A stretch of DNA of 64,000 nucleotides, from the NCBI RefSeq assembly GCF_004361835.1, contig NZ_SNWD01000011.1, positions 62,001-126,000 of the forward strand. Reading direction: 5' to 3'. Position numbers and translations under genes: made by a program. This DNA comes from Stakelama pacifica (lineage in GTDB: Bacteria; Pseudomonadota; Alphaproteobacteria; Sphingomonadales; Sphingomonadaceae). Position 1 is the first letter of the stretch. The number at the start of each line of letters is the position of its first letter. The notes beneath the pieces were generated by a model. The model did no database searches. It worked only from the letters and a program-made list of their open reading frames with translations, and had not been told where the DNA came from. This document shows positions 8,175 to 15,319 of the stretch, piece by piece.

Positions 8175-8447
8175 TTAATTCCTCCGGGAAAAATCGATTT
8201 CGCGAGGATCGGTGCTGCTCGGCACCTGCGGGCGGAAATCGGGGTTGTCGGCTGCGACGATGCGTTCGATCGTCTGAAGGCGTTCTTCCAGCCGGCGGGC
8301 GGTGAAATGCAGCTCGTCGAGCAGCTTTTCATCCTCGCCGGTAATGGTCGCCGCCTGCTTCCACTTGGTCACATAGTGCATCACCACCCAGGGGAGTCCG
8401 ATAAAGAGCATCCCGACGATGACGATGGGCATGAAGACGTCCTCCAT
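8175..8447 (-). CDS. pspB: Phage shock protein B, PspB
   Basis: PspB is the small membrane partner of PspC in the Psp envelope-stress response. The 90-residue protein has an N-terminal helix (about 5-26, PIVIVGMLFIGLPWVVMHYV), the KWKQ basic boundary and the coiled-coil RRLEERLQTIERIVAAD (about 51-67). Together these match PspB in length and pattern. It carries a short Pro/Ser-rich tail ending in REIDFSRRN. AGGAGGG before the ATG overlaps the end of pspA, and pspA and pspB are separated by 4 bases, so they are co-translated. Confidence 0.92.
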   Translation of the reverse strand: MEDVFMPIVIVGMLFIGLPWVVMHYVTKWKQAATITGEDEKLLDELHFTARRLEERLQTIERIVAADNPDFRPQVPSSTDPREIDFSRRN

Positions 8448-8451
8448 CGGA

Positions 8452-9120
8452 TCAGCCCTCCTGCTTGCCCACGCGGCGCTTCAGCGCTTCGAGTTCGGCC
8501 TCGACCTTTTCGGAGGAGCGCAGTTCAGCGATTTCCTCTTCCAGCGACTTCTGATGGCCCATACCGGCTGCCTCTGCACGACCTTCGGCCATGTCGACGC
8601 GCGCTTCCATCATGTCGAACTTCGAAAACGCGTCCTGCATCTTCGAACCGGCATACATTTCGCGCATCCGGGTACGGTTGTTCGCCGACTCCAGACGGGT
8701 GACGATCGAATTCTGGCGGGTGCGTGCCTCACGCAGCTTCGCCTGAAGCTTTGCGATATCCGCTTCCGAGCTTTTCAGTGCATCGTCGAGCACGGTGATT
8801 TCTTCATTCAGCTGCTCGACCATGTCGGCCGCTTTCTGACGCTCGATCAACGCTGCCTTGGCCAGATCCTCGCGATCCTTCGAAAGCGCCAGCTCGGCCT
8901 TTTCGGTCCAGCTTTCCTGAAGCTTTTCCAGCTTCGAGATATGGCGGCGCATTTCCTTCTGATCAGCGATCGTCCGCGCGGCTGACGCACGAACCTCGAC
9001 CAGCGTTTCCTCCATTTCGAGGATGATCATGCGGATCATCTTCGCCGGGTCTTCCGCCTTGTCCAGCAAGTCGGTGACATTGGCGGCGATGATGTCCCGG
9101 GTTCGTGAAAAGATACCCAT
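8452..9120 (-). CDS. pspA: Phage shock protein A, PspA/IM30 family
   Basis: PspA forms oligomers on stressed inner membranes to limit proton leakage; when free it binds PspF and blocks sigma-54-dependent transcription of the operon. The 222-residue, almost entirely helical product begins MGIFSRTRDIIAANVTDLLDKAEDP, the amphipathic membrane-binding helix and conserved proline region. Long coiled coils follow, with the RTRMREMY segment near residues 140-150 and an acidic end. Its length matches E. coli PspA. AGGAG lies 8 bases upstream of the ATG. A hairpin (9165-9198) sits between it and the upstream TonB-domain gene. Confidence 0.95.
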   Translation of the reverse strand: MGIFSRTRDIIAANVTDLLDKAEDPAKMIRMIILEMEETLVEVRASAARTIADQKEMRRHISKLEKLQESWTEKAELALSKDREDLAKAALIERQKAADMVEQLNEEITVLDDALKSSEADIAKLQAKLREARTRQNSIVTRLESANNRTRMREMYAGSKMQDAFSKFDMMEARVDMAEGRAEAAGMGHQKSLEEEIAELRSSEKVEAELEALKRRVGKQEG

Positions 9121-9164
9121 GGCAATTCTACTCCTTCATATCGTCACTAATATTTGAACCATCC

Positions 9165-9198
9165 TGCCGGGGTGCGATAGTCCAATCACGCCCCGGCA
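9165..9198 (-). promoter_or_regulatory. Hairpin between the TonB-domain gene and pspA
   Basis: TGCCGGGG (9165-9172) pairs perfectly with CCCCGGCA (9191-9198) across an 18-base loop that can pair further. There is no T run after it on the minus strand, so it is not a classical terminator. It may be an RNA processing or stability element that sets different levels of the first gene and pspABC. That role is inference. Confidence 0.5.
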
Positions 9199-9211
9199 AG
9201 GTCGGTCGCGA

Positions 9212-9709
9212 TCATTTGGTCGCAGCGCTGGCGACCATCGTGTCGCTGTTATATTTCTGCGCGATCTCGTACGAGGTGGCGCGCAGCTTGATGCGGTCCT
9301 GTTTGCGCAGCGTGTTGGAAAACAGCACTTCCATCGGGACCGTCACCGGCTTTCCTGCCATCCTGGCCGGAAGGGCGGGATATTTCACCGCTTTCACAGC
9401 ACGAACCGCTTCGCGATCGAGCACCTTGTTGCCCGCGCTCTTTTCCAGAGTTGCACCGATGAAATTACCATCGGCGTCGAAATGCGCTGCGACGATCGCT
9501 GCGCTCTGCATGAACGGCTGACCGACAATCGACGTCATCGGACGGATATTGTTGCTGAGGCGATGGGATACCGCCGTCTCCCAATTATCCTGCTTCACGA
9601 TGCCCGCCGATGCCGGCGATACTGCACCGGCAACGAGCGCGGTGCCGAGAATGCCTGCCAGCGCCAGGCTGGAAGCGGAGCGAGCTGCTTTTGCAATCAT
9701 GCTATTCAT
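9212..9709 (-). CDS. Exported stand-alone TonB C-terminal-domain protein, first gene of the psp transcript
   Basis: A 165-residue protein with a signal peptide (hydrophobic 12-33, cleavage near SPASA-G). The mature part (about 60-130) has the TonB C-terminal pattern: DADGNFIGATLEKSAGNKVLDREAVRAVK and then KYPALPARMAGKPVTVPMEVLF. Unlike TonB itself there is no retained N-terminal anchor or proline-rich span, so it should be free in the periplasm after cleavage. The ATG has AGGGAGGA upstream and lies about 50 bases downstream of a sigma-54 promoter. Its partner is unknown. It may bind outer-membrane or wall components during envelope stress (inference). Confidence 0.75.
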   Translation of the reverse strand: MNSMIAKAARSASSLALAGILGTALVAGAVSPASAGIVKQDNWETAVSHRLSNNIRPMTSIVGQPFMQSAAIVAAHFDADGNFIGATLEKSAGNKVLDREAVRAVKAVKYPALPARMAGKPVTVPMEVLFSNTLRKQDRIKLRATSYEIAQKYNSDTMVASAATK

Positions 9710-9771
9710 TGTCCGGTCCTCCCTGAACCATCGGAATGTTCACCACCCTGTTGCGGTGATGTCTGATGCAT

Positions 9772-9787
9772 TGCAGGAGGCGTGCCA
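9772..9787 (-). promoter_or_regulatory. Sigma-54 (-24/-12) promoter of the psp operon
   Basis: On the minus strand the sequence reads TGGCACG (9787-9781), four bases, then CTGCA (9776-9772). The invariant GG and GC are exactly 10 bases apart. The match to TGGCACG-N4-TTGCW is complete except for one base. The predicted start of transcription is near 9761, giving a leader of about 50 bases to the ATG at 9709. The PspF activator gene next door supports the call. Confidence 0.88.
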
Positions 9788-9848
9788 GTTTATAAAAACG
9801 ATTGTAAAACAATATGTTATGGATTTTTGCCCTGGCGACTTTGCACGA

Positions 9849-9870
9849 TTGGCATGTTAGCGCTTGCCAA
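9849..9870. promoter_or_regulatory. Candidate PspF upstream activator site
   Basis: TTGGCA (9849-9854) and TGCCAA (9865-9870) form a perfect inverted repeat with a 10-base spacer, centred about 98 bases upstream of the predicted sigma-54 transcription start. That is the distance expected for an enhancer-binding protein. It lies just before pspF, so binding could also repress pspF itself. A second inverted repeat, ATTGT-N3-ACAAT (9801-9813), lies between the two and could be a DNA-bending or additional site. Confidence 0.6.
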
Positions 9871-9890
9871 TAGTTGGGAAATTACGCCAG

Positions 9891-10934
9891 ATGCTCGCCA
9901 TGGAACGAGCGGTACAGGTCATCGGGCAGTCTTCGGCGTTTCTGGACGTGCTCGAACGCGCCAGTCGCGCGGCTGCGCTCGACCGTCCGGTGCTGGTGAT
10001 CGGCGAGCGCGGCACGGGCAAGGAGCTGGTCGCCGAGCGTCTCCACCGCCTCAGTCCGCGCTGGGACCAGCCTCTCGTCGTCATGAACTGCGCCGCGCTT
10101 CCCGAAACGCTGATCGAGGCCGAGCTGTTCGGGCATGAAGCGGGCGCCTTTACCGGTGCGACCAAAGCGCGGGCAGGGCGGTTCGAGGAAGCGGACGGCG
10201 GCACGCTGTTCCTCGACGAACTCGGCACGCTGTCGATGGGAGCGCAGGAGCGGCTGCTGCGCGCGGTCGAATATGGCGAGGTTACCCGCATCGGCGCGTC
10301 GCGCCCGATCCGTACCGATGTGCGCATCGTCGCGGCGACGAACGAGCATCTTCCCGACCGGGTGGAGCGCGGTACGTTTCGCGCCGATCTGCTCGACCGG
10401 TTGTCGTTCGAAGTCGTCACTTTGCCGCCGCTGCGCGCGCGTAAAGAGGATATCATGATCCTCGCCGATTATTTCGCGCGGCGCATGGCGGCGGAGATCG
10501 GCTGGCCCGACTGGCCGGGCTTCGGACCGGAAGCGACCGACGCGCTGTGCAATCATCGCTGGCCCGGCAATGTCCGCGAGCTGCGCAATGTGGTCGAGCG
10601 TGCCGTCTATCGCTGGGAGCGGGAAGGGCCGGTCGACCGGATCGAGATCGATCCCTTCGAATCGCCCTATCGCCCGACGCCCATGCCGACCAGTTCGGCT
10701 GAGAGCGCACGGCCTGCGCCTCCCCCGCCCCCGCCGTCCGAAGCGGCGCTGAAATCATTCGAACCGCAGGCGCGCGATTTCAAGAGTCGGGTGGCGCAGT
10801 TCGAACGTACGATCCTCGCCAATGCGCTGGAGGAGAATCGCTTCAACCAGCGCGCGACGGCGGAGGCGTTGGGCCTTAGCTACGATCAGCTTCGCCACGC
10901 CCTGAAGCGCCACGAATTGCTCGATCAACGATAA
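9891..10934 (+). CDS. pspF: Sigma-54-dependent transcriptional activator PspF
   Basis: PspF is an AAA+ enhancer-binding protein that opens sigma-54 promoters of psp genes; PspA inhibits it directly. The 347-residue form lacks any N-terminal sensory domain, as is typical for PspF. It has Walker A GERGTGKE (about 38-45), the sigma-54-contacting GAFTGA loop (85-90), Walker B GTLFLDEL, the WPGNVRELRN sensor II region and a C-terminal Fis-type helix-turn-helix (FNQRATAEALGLSYDQLRHALKRH). A Pro-rich linker separates the last two. ATG 9891 has GGGAA 10 bases upstream. A TTG at 9864 would place the start inside the proposed operator, so I prefer 9891; ATG 9900 is also possible. Confidence 0.93.
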   Translation: MLAMERAVQVIGQSSAFLDVLERASRAAALDRPVLVIGERGTGKELVAERLHRLSPRWDQPLVVMNCAALPETLIEAELFGHEAGAFTGATKARAGRFEEADGGTLFLDELGTLSMGAQERLLRAVEYGEVTRIGASRPIRTDVRIVAATNEHLPDRVERGTFRADLLDRLSFEVVTLPPLRARKEDIMILADYFARRMAAEIGWPDWPGFGPEATDALCNHRWPGNVRELRNVVERAVYRWEREGPVDRIEIDPFESPYRPTPMPTSSAESARPAPPPPPPSEAALKSFEPQARDFKSRVAQFERTILANALEENRFNQRATAEALGLSYDQLRHALKRHELLDQR

Positions 10935-11055
10935 AATCGATCAGCGCGATAAAATCGTTTCTTTTGCGTCATGAATGAAAAAATGTGAGGAACTTGGCCT
11001 GTCTCATGCGTTGGGCAGACGAGCCCACGAATTTTTGCGAAAACGGAGGAGCCAC

Positions 11056-11673
11056 ATGGCCTTTGAACTACCCGAACTGCCTTATGCCAAGGACGCACTC
11101 GCCCCGCATATGTCGGCAGAAACGCTGGATTTTCACCATGGCAAGCACCACGCCGCCTATGTGAAGAAGACCAACGACGCGCTTGCCGACAACGGCCTTG
11201 AAGGCGCGAAGCTTTCCGAAGTGATCAGGCAGGCCAAGGCGAAGGGCAATCAGGGCCTGTTCAACAATTCGGCGCAGATCTGGAACCACAGCTTTTTCTG
11301 GCAGTGCCTGACGCCCAATTCGGCAGCCCCCGGCGGCAAGCTCGCCGATATGATCAAGGAAGAGTTCGGCTCGGCCGACGATCTGGTGAAGAAGCTGGTC
11401 GAGGAATCCTCGGGCCATTTCGCCAGCGGCTGGGGCTGGCTGGTGCTCGACGGCGGCAAGCTGAAAGTAACGTCGCTGCACGATGCCGATACGCCGGTCG
11501 CCTATGAAGGCATGAAGCCGCTGCTGACCATCGATGTGTGGGAGCATGCTTATTATATCGATTACCGCAATGCGCGGCCCGATTATCTCGACAATGTGAC
11601 GAAGATCATCAACTGGGATTTCGTTGCGCAGAATATCGACGGCGAAGGCGTATCGCGCGCCGATCAGGGCTGA
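11056..11673 (+). CDS. sodB: Superoxide dismutase, Fe type
   Basis: Converts superoxide to oxygen and hydrogen peroxide in the cytoplasm. The 205-residue product has metal ligands H27 (HHGKHH), H78 (IWNHSFFW), D160 and H164 (DVWEHAYY). Q74 in AQIWNH is the position that distinguishes Fe-type enzymes from Mn-type. Length and all motifs are normal. ATG 11056 has GGAGG eight bases upstream; an earlier in-frame start at 10975 lacks support. A strong terminator follows the gene. Confidence 0.96.
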   Translation: MAFELPELPYAKDALAPHMSAETLDFHHGKHHAAYVKKTNDALADNGLEGAKLSEVIRQAKAKGNQGLFNNSAQIWNHSFFWQCLTPNSAAPGGKLADMIKEEFGSADDLVKKLVEESSGHFASGWGWLVLDGGKLKVTSLHDADTPVAYEGMKPLLTIDVWEHAYYIDYRNARPDYLDNVTKIINWDFVAQNIDGEGVSRADQG

Positions 11674-11700
11674 TCCGGCTCTATATCGCTGATACCAGAA

Positions 11701-11729
11701 GGGCGCCGGTGCTTCCGGCGCCCTTTTTT
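11701..11729 (+). terminator. Rho-independent terminator after sodB
   Basis: GGGCGCCGG (11701-11709) and CCGGCGCCC (11715-11723) form a perfect nine-pair stem with a five-base loop, followed by six T (11724-11729). It lies 28 bases after the sodB stop. Confidence 0.95.
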
Positions 11730-11809
11730 GCGTCGCAGTGGGCCTTTACCGGTCGCACCGCACCCTCCGTTCGCTTCGAGCGAAATCGAGAAGCGCCTGA
11801 CCCGACGCA

Positions 11810-11906
11810 AGATGGTTCTTGCGAGCCCCGCAGGGGCGCGGCGATCCACAGGCTACATCCCCGCATCGCTGGACCGCTTCGTCGCTATGCTCCTCGCGAT
11901 GACGAT
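11810..11906. repeat. Dispersed repeat A, copy 2 (inverted orientation)
   Basis: In inverted orientation relative to the copy at 4030: it begins TTGCGAGCCCCGCAGGGGC (from 11819) and ends GGACCGCTTCGTCGC...CTCGCGATGACGAT (11876-11906). It fills much of the gap between sodB and yciB. The rest of the gap (11730-11810) shows no gene. Confidence 0.78.
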
Positions 11907-11940
11907 CCGGTCAGCGGTTCACCCTCGCTCCCCCGGCGTG

Positions 11941-12558
11941 TCACCCCTCGGGCGGGAGCGGCGGATCGTCTTTCTTGTCCACCGAAAGGCCGTGCTTCAA
12001 CAGCATCGGGATGTTCGCGGCGGCGAAGATCAGCGTCAGCGGCACCGCGCCCCATAGCTTGAACCCGACCCAGAAGCTCCAGCTCGTATTGCGCCAGACG
12101 AGTTCGTTCAGCACCGCCATGAAGACAAAGAAGATAGTCCAGTTGATCGTCAGCTTGCGCCATCCGGTTTCGTTCAAACCCGGATAGGCGGTTTCCAGCA
12201 TCTGTTGCAGCAGCGGACGCCCGGTCGCGAGCCCGAAGCCGAGGATCGCCGCAAACATCGCATAGACGATGGTCGGCTTCACCTTGATGAAGGTCTCGTC
12301 GTGGAAATAGAGCGTCAGGCTGCCGAACACGAGCACCAGCACGCCCGACATCCACAGCATCGGGGAGATCGTGCCGGTCTTCCATCGTGACACCAGCATC
12401 GCCACGACGATCGACACCATGAACGCTGCCGTCGCCGTCATGACGCGCGCAAGCTGCGGCCCGCCCATCAGCGTGTTGACGAGGAAGAAGACCGCGAGCG
12501 GCCCGAAATCCACCGCCATGCGCAGCGCGGGCGAATTGTTTCTGGCGGGTGCGTTCAT
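11941..12558 (-). CDS. yciB: Inner-membrane-spanning protein YciB/IspZ (septation protein A family)
   Basis: A 205-residue polytopic protein with about five or six hydrophobic helices. Family-specific blocks include VDFGPLAVFFLVN near the N-terminus, FHDETFIKVKPTIVYAMFA in the middle and WVGFKLWGAVPLTLIFAAANIPML near the C-terminus. Members influence envelope and septum synthesis; the biochemical role is not settled. Its ATG overlaps the ftsY stop in an ATGA arrangement, so mtaB, ftsY and yciB form one translationally coupled operon on the minus strand. Confidence 0.93.
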   Translation of the reverse strand: MNAPARNNSPALRMAVDFGPLAVFFLVNTLMGGPQLARVMTATAAFMVSIVVAMLVSRWKTGTISPMLWMSGVLVLVFGSLTLYFHDETFIKVKPTIVYAMFAAILGFGLATGRPLLQQMLETAYPGLNETGWRKLTINWTIFFVFMAVLNELVWRNTSWSFWVGFKLWGAVPLTLIFAAANIPMLLKHGLSVDKKDDPPLPPEG

Positions 12559-13487
12559 CGGTTCAGCTCCTCGACCCCGGCGATGATCCGCGCGACTTCA
12601 TTGGCATCGAACGGGCGCAGGTCGTCGACCTGTTCGCCCACGCCGATCGCATGGATGGGAAGGCCGTATTTCTCCGCCGCATTGACCAGCACGCCGCCGC
12701 GCGCGGTGCCGTCGAGCTTCGTCATGACAAGGCCGGTGACGCCCGCCACCTCTTTGAACACTTCGATCTGGCTGAGCGCATTCTGCCCCGTCGTCGCATC
12801 AAGCACCAGCACGACATCGTGCGGAGCTTCCGGGTTGAGGCGGCCCAGAACGCGCCGGATCTTGGCGAGTTCGTCCATCAGCTCGCGCTTGTTCTGCAAC
12901 CGCCCGGCAGTATCGACGATCAGCACATCGGTGCCGATCTCGGTCGCCTTTTTGACTGCGTCATAGACGATCCCCGCCGCATCGCCGCCCTCCGGCCCGG
13001 CAACGATCGGAACGCCGATTCGCTCGGCCCAGGTCTTTAGCTGGCCGATCGCGGCGGCGCGGAACGTGTCGCCCGCCGCGACCATCACGGCATAATCCTG
13101 TTCCTGGAACAGATGCGCGAGTTTGGCGATGGTCGTCGTCTTGCCCGATCCGTTGACCCCGATGACCAGAATCACCTGCGGCCGGGGAAATGCTTCGATT
13201 TCGAGTGGTTTCGCGACCTGAGCAAGCGTCTTTTCGACCTCTTCGGCAACGACGAGCCGGATGCCCAGCTCTTCCATATTGCGCTCATATTGCCCCGCGG
13301 CGAGCCGCTTGCGCACGCGCCCCGCCATTTCCGGCCCAAGATCCGACGCGATCAGCGCTTCCTCGATCTCGTCGAGCGTCTCTTCGTCGAGCCGCGCCGC
13401 CGACAAACCGACCAGATTGCCGGTCAGCCGGTCCGATGTGCGCTTGAAACCGCTCAGCAAGCGGTCATGCCAGCTGCCGTTGCTCAT
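12555..13487 (-). CDS. ftsY: Signal recognition particle receptor FtsY
   Basis: FtsY is the membrane-associated SRP receptor GTPase that, with Ffh (17.1 kb), targets nascent membrane proteins to SecYEG. The 310-residue protein has the N domain (about 1-95, LDEETLDEIEEALIASDLGPEM). The G domain has P-loop GVNGSGKTTT, the GDTFRAAAIGQL segment, DTAGR, TKLDGTARGG and the C-terminal DDLRPFDANEVARII signature. It lacks a long acidic A domain, as is common in alphaproteobacteria. I chose ATG 13487 because it overlaps the mtaB stop (ATGA); the reading frame is open further upstream but that part is low-complexity and lies inside mtaB. Confidence 0.96.
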   Translation of the reverse strand: MSNGSWHDRLLSGFKRTSDRLTGNLVGLSAARLDEETLDEIEEALIASDLGPEMAGRVRKRLAAGQYERNMEELGIRLVVAEEVEKTLAQVAKPLEIEAFPRPQVILVIGVNGSGKTTTIAKLAHLFQEQDYAVMVAAGDTFRAAAIGQLKTWAERIGVPIVAGPEGGDAAGIVYDAVKKATEIGTDVLIVDTAGRLQNKRELMDELAKIRRVLGRLNPEAPHDVVLVLDATTGQNALSQIEVFKEVAGVTGLVMTKLDGTARGGVLVNAAEKYGLPIHAIGVGEQVDDLRPFDANEVARIIAGVEELNR

Positions 13488-14710
13488 GCCCGCGTTCCGA
13501 TCAGCATCCCGTCCTTCGCGTCGGTGATGGTTACCTCCACAATGTCTCCGATTCTTTCTGGTTGGGGCAGGCGTATCTCGGCGAAATTGCCGGCATGGCC
13601 ACGCTCGCCGGGTCGTTCGATCAGGATGCGCCGGCGGCTGCCGATCTGGCTGTTGAGCCAGGCATCGCGATGCGCCGCCGCTACCTCGCGCAGCCGCGCC
13701 GCGCGATTCTTGATCAGCGCCCGGTCGAGTTGCGGCATCCGCGCGGCGGGCGTGCCCTCGCGCGGGGAAAAGGGGAAGATATGCGCATGGACGATGTCGC
13801 AATCGGCGATCAGCGCTCGTGTATTCGCTGCCATGTCTTCGGTCTCGGTCGGGAATCCGGCGATCAGATCGGCGCCGATGGCAATGTCAGGGCGCGCTGC
13901 CTTCAGCCGCTCGACGATCCGCACTGCCTCAGCGCGCGAATGGCGGCGCTTCATGCGCTTGAGGATCATGTCATCGCCCGCCTGAAGCGAGAGATGCACA
14001 TGCGGCAGAATGCGCGCCTCACCGGTAATCAGGCTGAACAGCCGGTCGTCAATCTCGATCGAATCGAGCGAAGACAGGCGCAGCCGCTCCAGCTTTGGCA
14101 CATGGCGCAGGATACGCTCGACCAGCTGCCCCAAAGTCGGCGTCCCCGGCAGGTCGGGGCCATAGCTGGTAAGATCGACGCCGGTCAGCACGACTTCGCG
14201 ATGCCCGGCATCGACCAGCCCCGCAATCCGCTCGATCACGCTTCCCGCCGGGACCGAGCGGCTATTTCCCCGGCCATAGGGAATCGCGCAAAAGGTGCAG
14301 CGATGATCGCAGCCATTCTGCACTTCGACAAAGGCGCGGGCATGTTCGGAAAAGCTGGCGGCGAGGTGCGGCGCGGTTTCGGCGACTCGCATGATGTCGC
14401 TCACCACCACCGCTTCCTCGCTTGCCCACGCAGCGGGGAGCAGCTTGTCGGCATTGCCGATCACCCGGTTCACCTCGGGCATGGTCGCGAACGAATCGGC
14501 GTCGATCTGCGCAGCACAGCCGGTGACGACGATCTCGCTATCGGGACGGTCGCGCCGGGCGCGGCGGATCGCCTGACGCGTGCGGCGTACCGCCTCGTTG
14601 GTGACGGCGCAGCTGTTCACGACCACCGTATCGCGATTGCCGAGCATCGCGCGGATCGTTTCGCTTTCGGCGATGTTCAATCTGCAGCCTAGGCTGATAA
14701 TGTCGGCCAT
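13484..14710 (-). CDS. mtaB: tRNA t6A37 methylthiotransferase MtaB
   Basis: A radical-SAM enzyme that adds a methylthio group to t6A37 of ANN-decoding tRNAs. The 408-residue protein has an N-terminal MTTase domain with auxiliary-cluster cysteines C9 (SLGCRLN), C34 (NSCAVTNEA) and C65 (VVTGCAAQ). A radical-SAM domain holds C134-x3-C138-x2-C141 (NGCDHRCTFCAIPYGRG), and a C-terminal TRAM-like domain follows. The SLGCRLN start pattern distinguishes MtaB from MiaB and RimO. ATG 14710 places the first cluster cysteine at the usual position. TsaE (40.7 kb) helps make its t6A substrate. Confidence 0.95.
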   Translation of the reverse strand: MADIISLGCRLNIAESETIRAMLGNRDTVVVNSCAVTNEAVRRTRQAIRRARRDRPDSEIVVTGCAAQIDADSFATMPEVNRVIGNADKLLPAAWASEEAVVVSDIMRVAETAPHLAASFSEHARAFVEVQNGCDHRCTFCAIPYGRGNSRSVPAGSVIERIAGLVDAGHREVVLTGVDLTSYGPDLPGTPTLGQLVERILRHVPKLERLRLSSLDSIEIDDRLFSLITGEARILPHVHLSLQAGDDMILKRMKRRHSRAEAVRIVERLKAARPDIAIGADLIAGFPTETEDMAANTRALIADCDIVHAHIFPFSPREGTPAARMPQLDRALIKNRAARLREVAAAHRDAWLNSQIGSRRRILIERPGERGHAGNFAEIRLPQPERIGDIVEVTITDAKDGMLIGTRA

Positions 14711-14728
14711 TACCGGCCAGGAGGTTGA

Positions 14729-15319
14729 ATGCACGAAATCATGGGCCACGATCTAGGGATGGCGGCGGACGAAGTCCACGCGGCGGCGCGTACGGTTCTG
14801 GATTTCTGGTTCAACGAGCTTTCGGATGAACAGCATTTCACGAAGGATGCCGAACTCGATGCGCGGATCGCGGCGCGCTTTTCGCAGCTGCGCGCGGCGC
14901 TGCTTTCCTCCGGCGCGGTGGCATGGCGCGATTGGCCCGACAGCATCCTCGCCGCGATCATCGTGCTCGATCAGTTTTCGCGCAACATCTATCGCGGTCA
15001 GTCAGCCGCCTTTGCCGCCGATTCGCTCGCGCTCGAACTTGCCCGCCATGCGATCGGCCGGGGCTGGGACAATGCAATGACGCCCCGGCAGCGGCAATTT
15101 CTCTATATGCCGCTGATGCACGCCGAAGATGCCGGGGTGCAGGCGGAGAGCGTGCGGATGTTCGAATCGCTTGGCGATGAAGAAGTCATCGCCTTTGCAC
15201 GCGCGCATCGCGACGTGATTCAGCGCTTCGGTCGCTTCCCCGGCCGAAATGCCGCGCTCGGGCGCGAATCCACGCCCGAAGAGCGCGACTATCTCAGCCG
15301 ACCAGACGCTGGATGGTAG
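14729..15319 (+). CDS. DUF924 family protein
   Basis: A 196-residue helical protein with the DUF924 blocks VLDFWFNELSDEQHFTKDAELD, AAIIVLDQFSRNIYRG and RQFLYMPLMHAEDAGVQ, ending in a RFPGRNAALGRESTPEE segment. Members have a TPR-like fold and no established biochemical function. It is divergent from mtaB with only 18 bases between start codons if ATG 14729 is used; ATG 14741 and 14759 are alternatives. Its 3' end overlaps the convergent GGDEF-EAL gene by 26 bases. Confidence 0.88.
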   Translation: MHEIMGHDLGMAADEVHAAARTVLDFWFNELSDEQHFTKDAELDARIAARFSQLRAALLSSGAVAWRDWPDSILAAIIVLDQFSRNIYRGQSAAFAADSLALELARHAIGRGWDNAMTPRQRQFLYMPLMHAEDAGVQAESVRMFESLGDEEVIAFARAHRDVIQRFGRFPGRNAALGRESTPEERDYLSRPDAGW

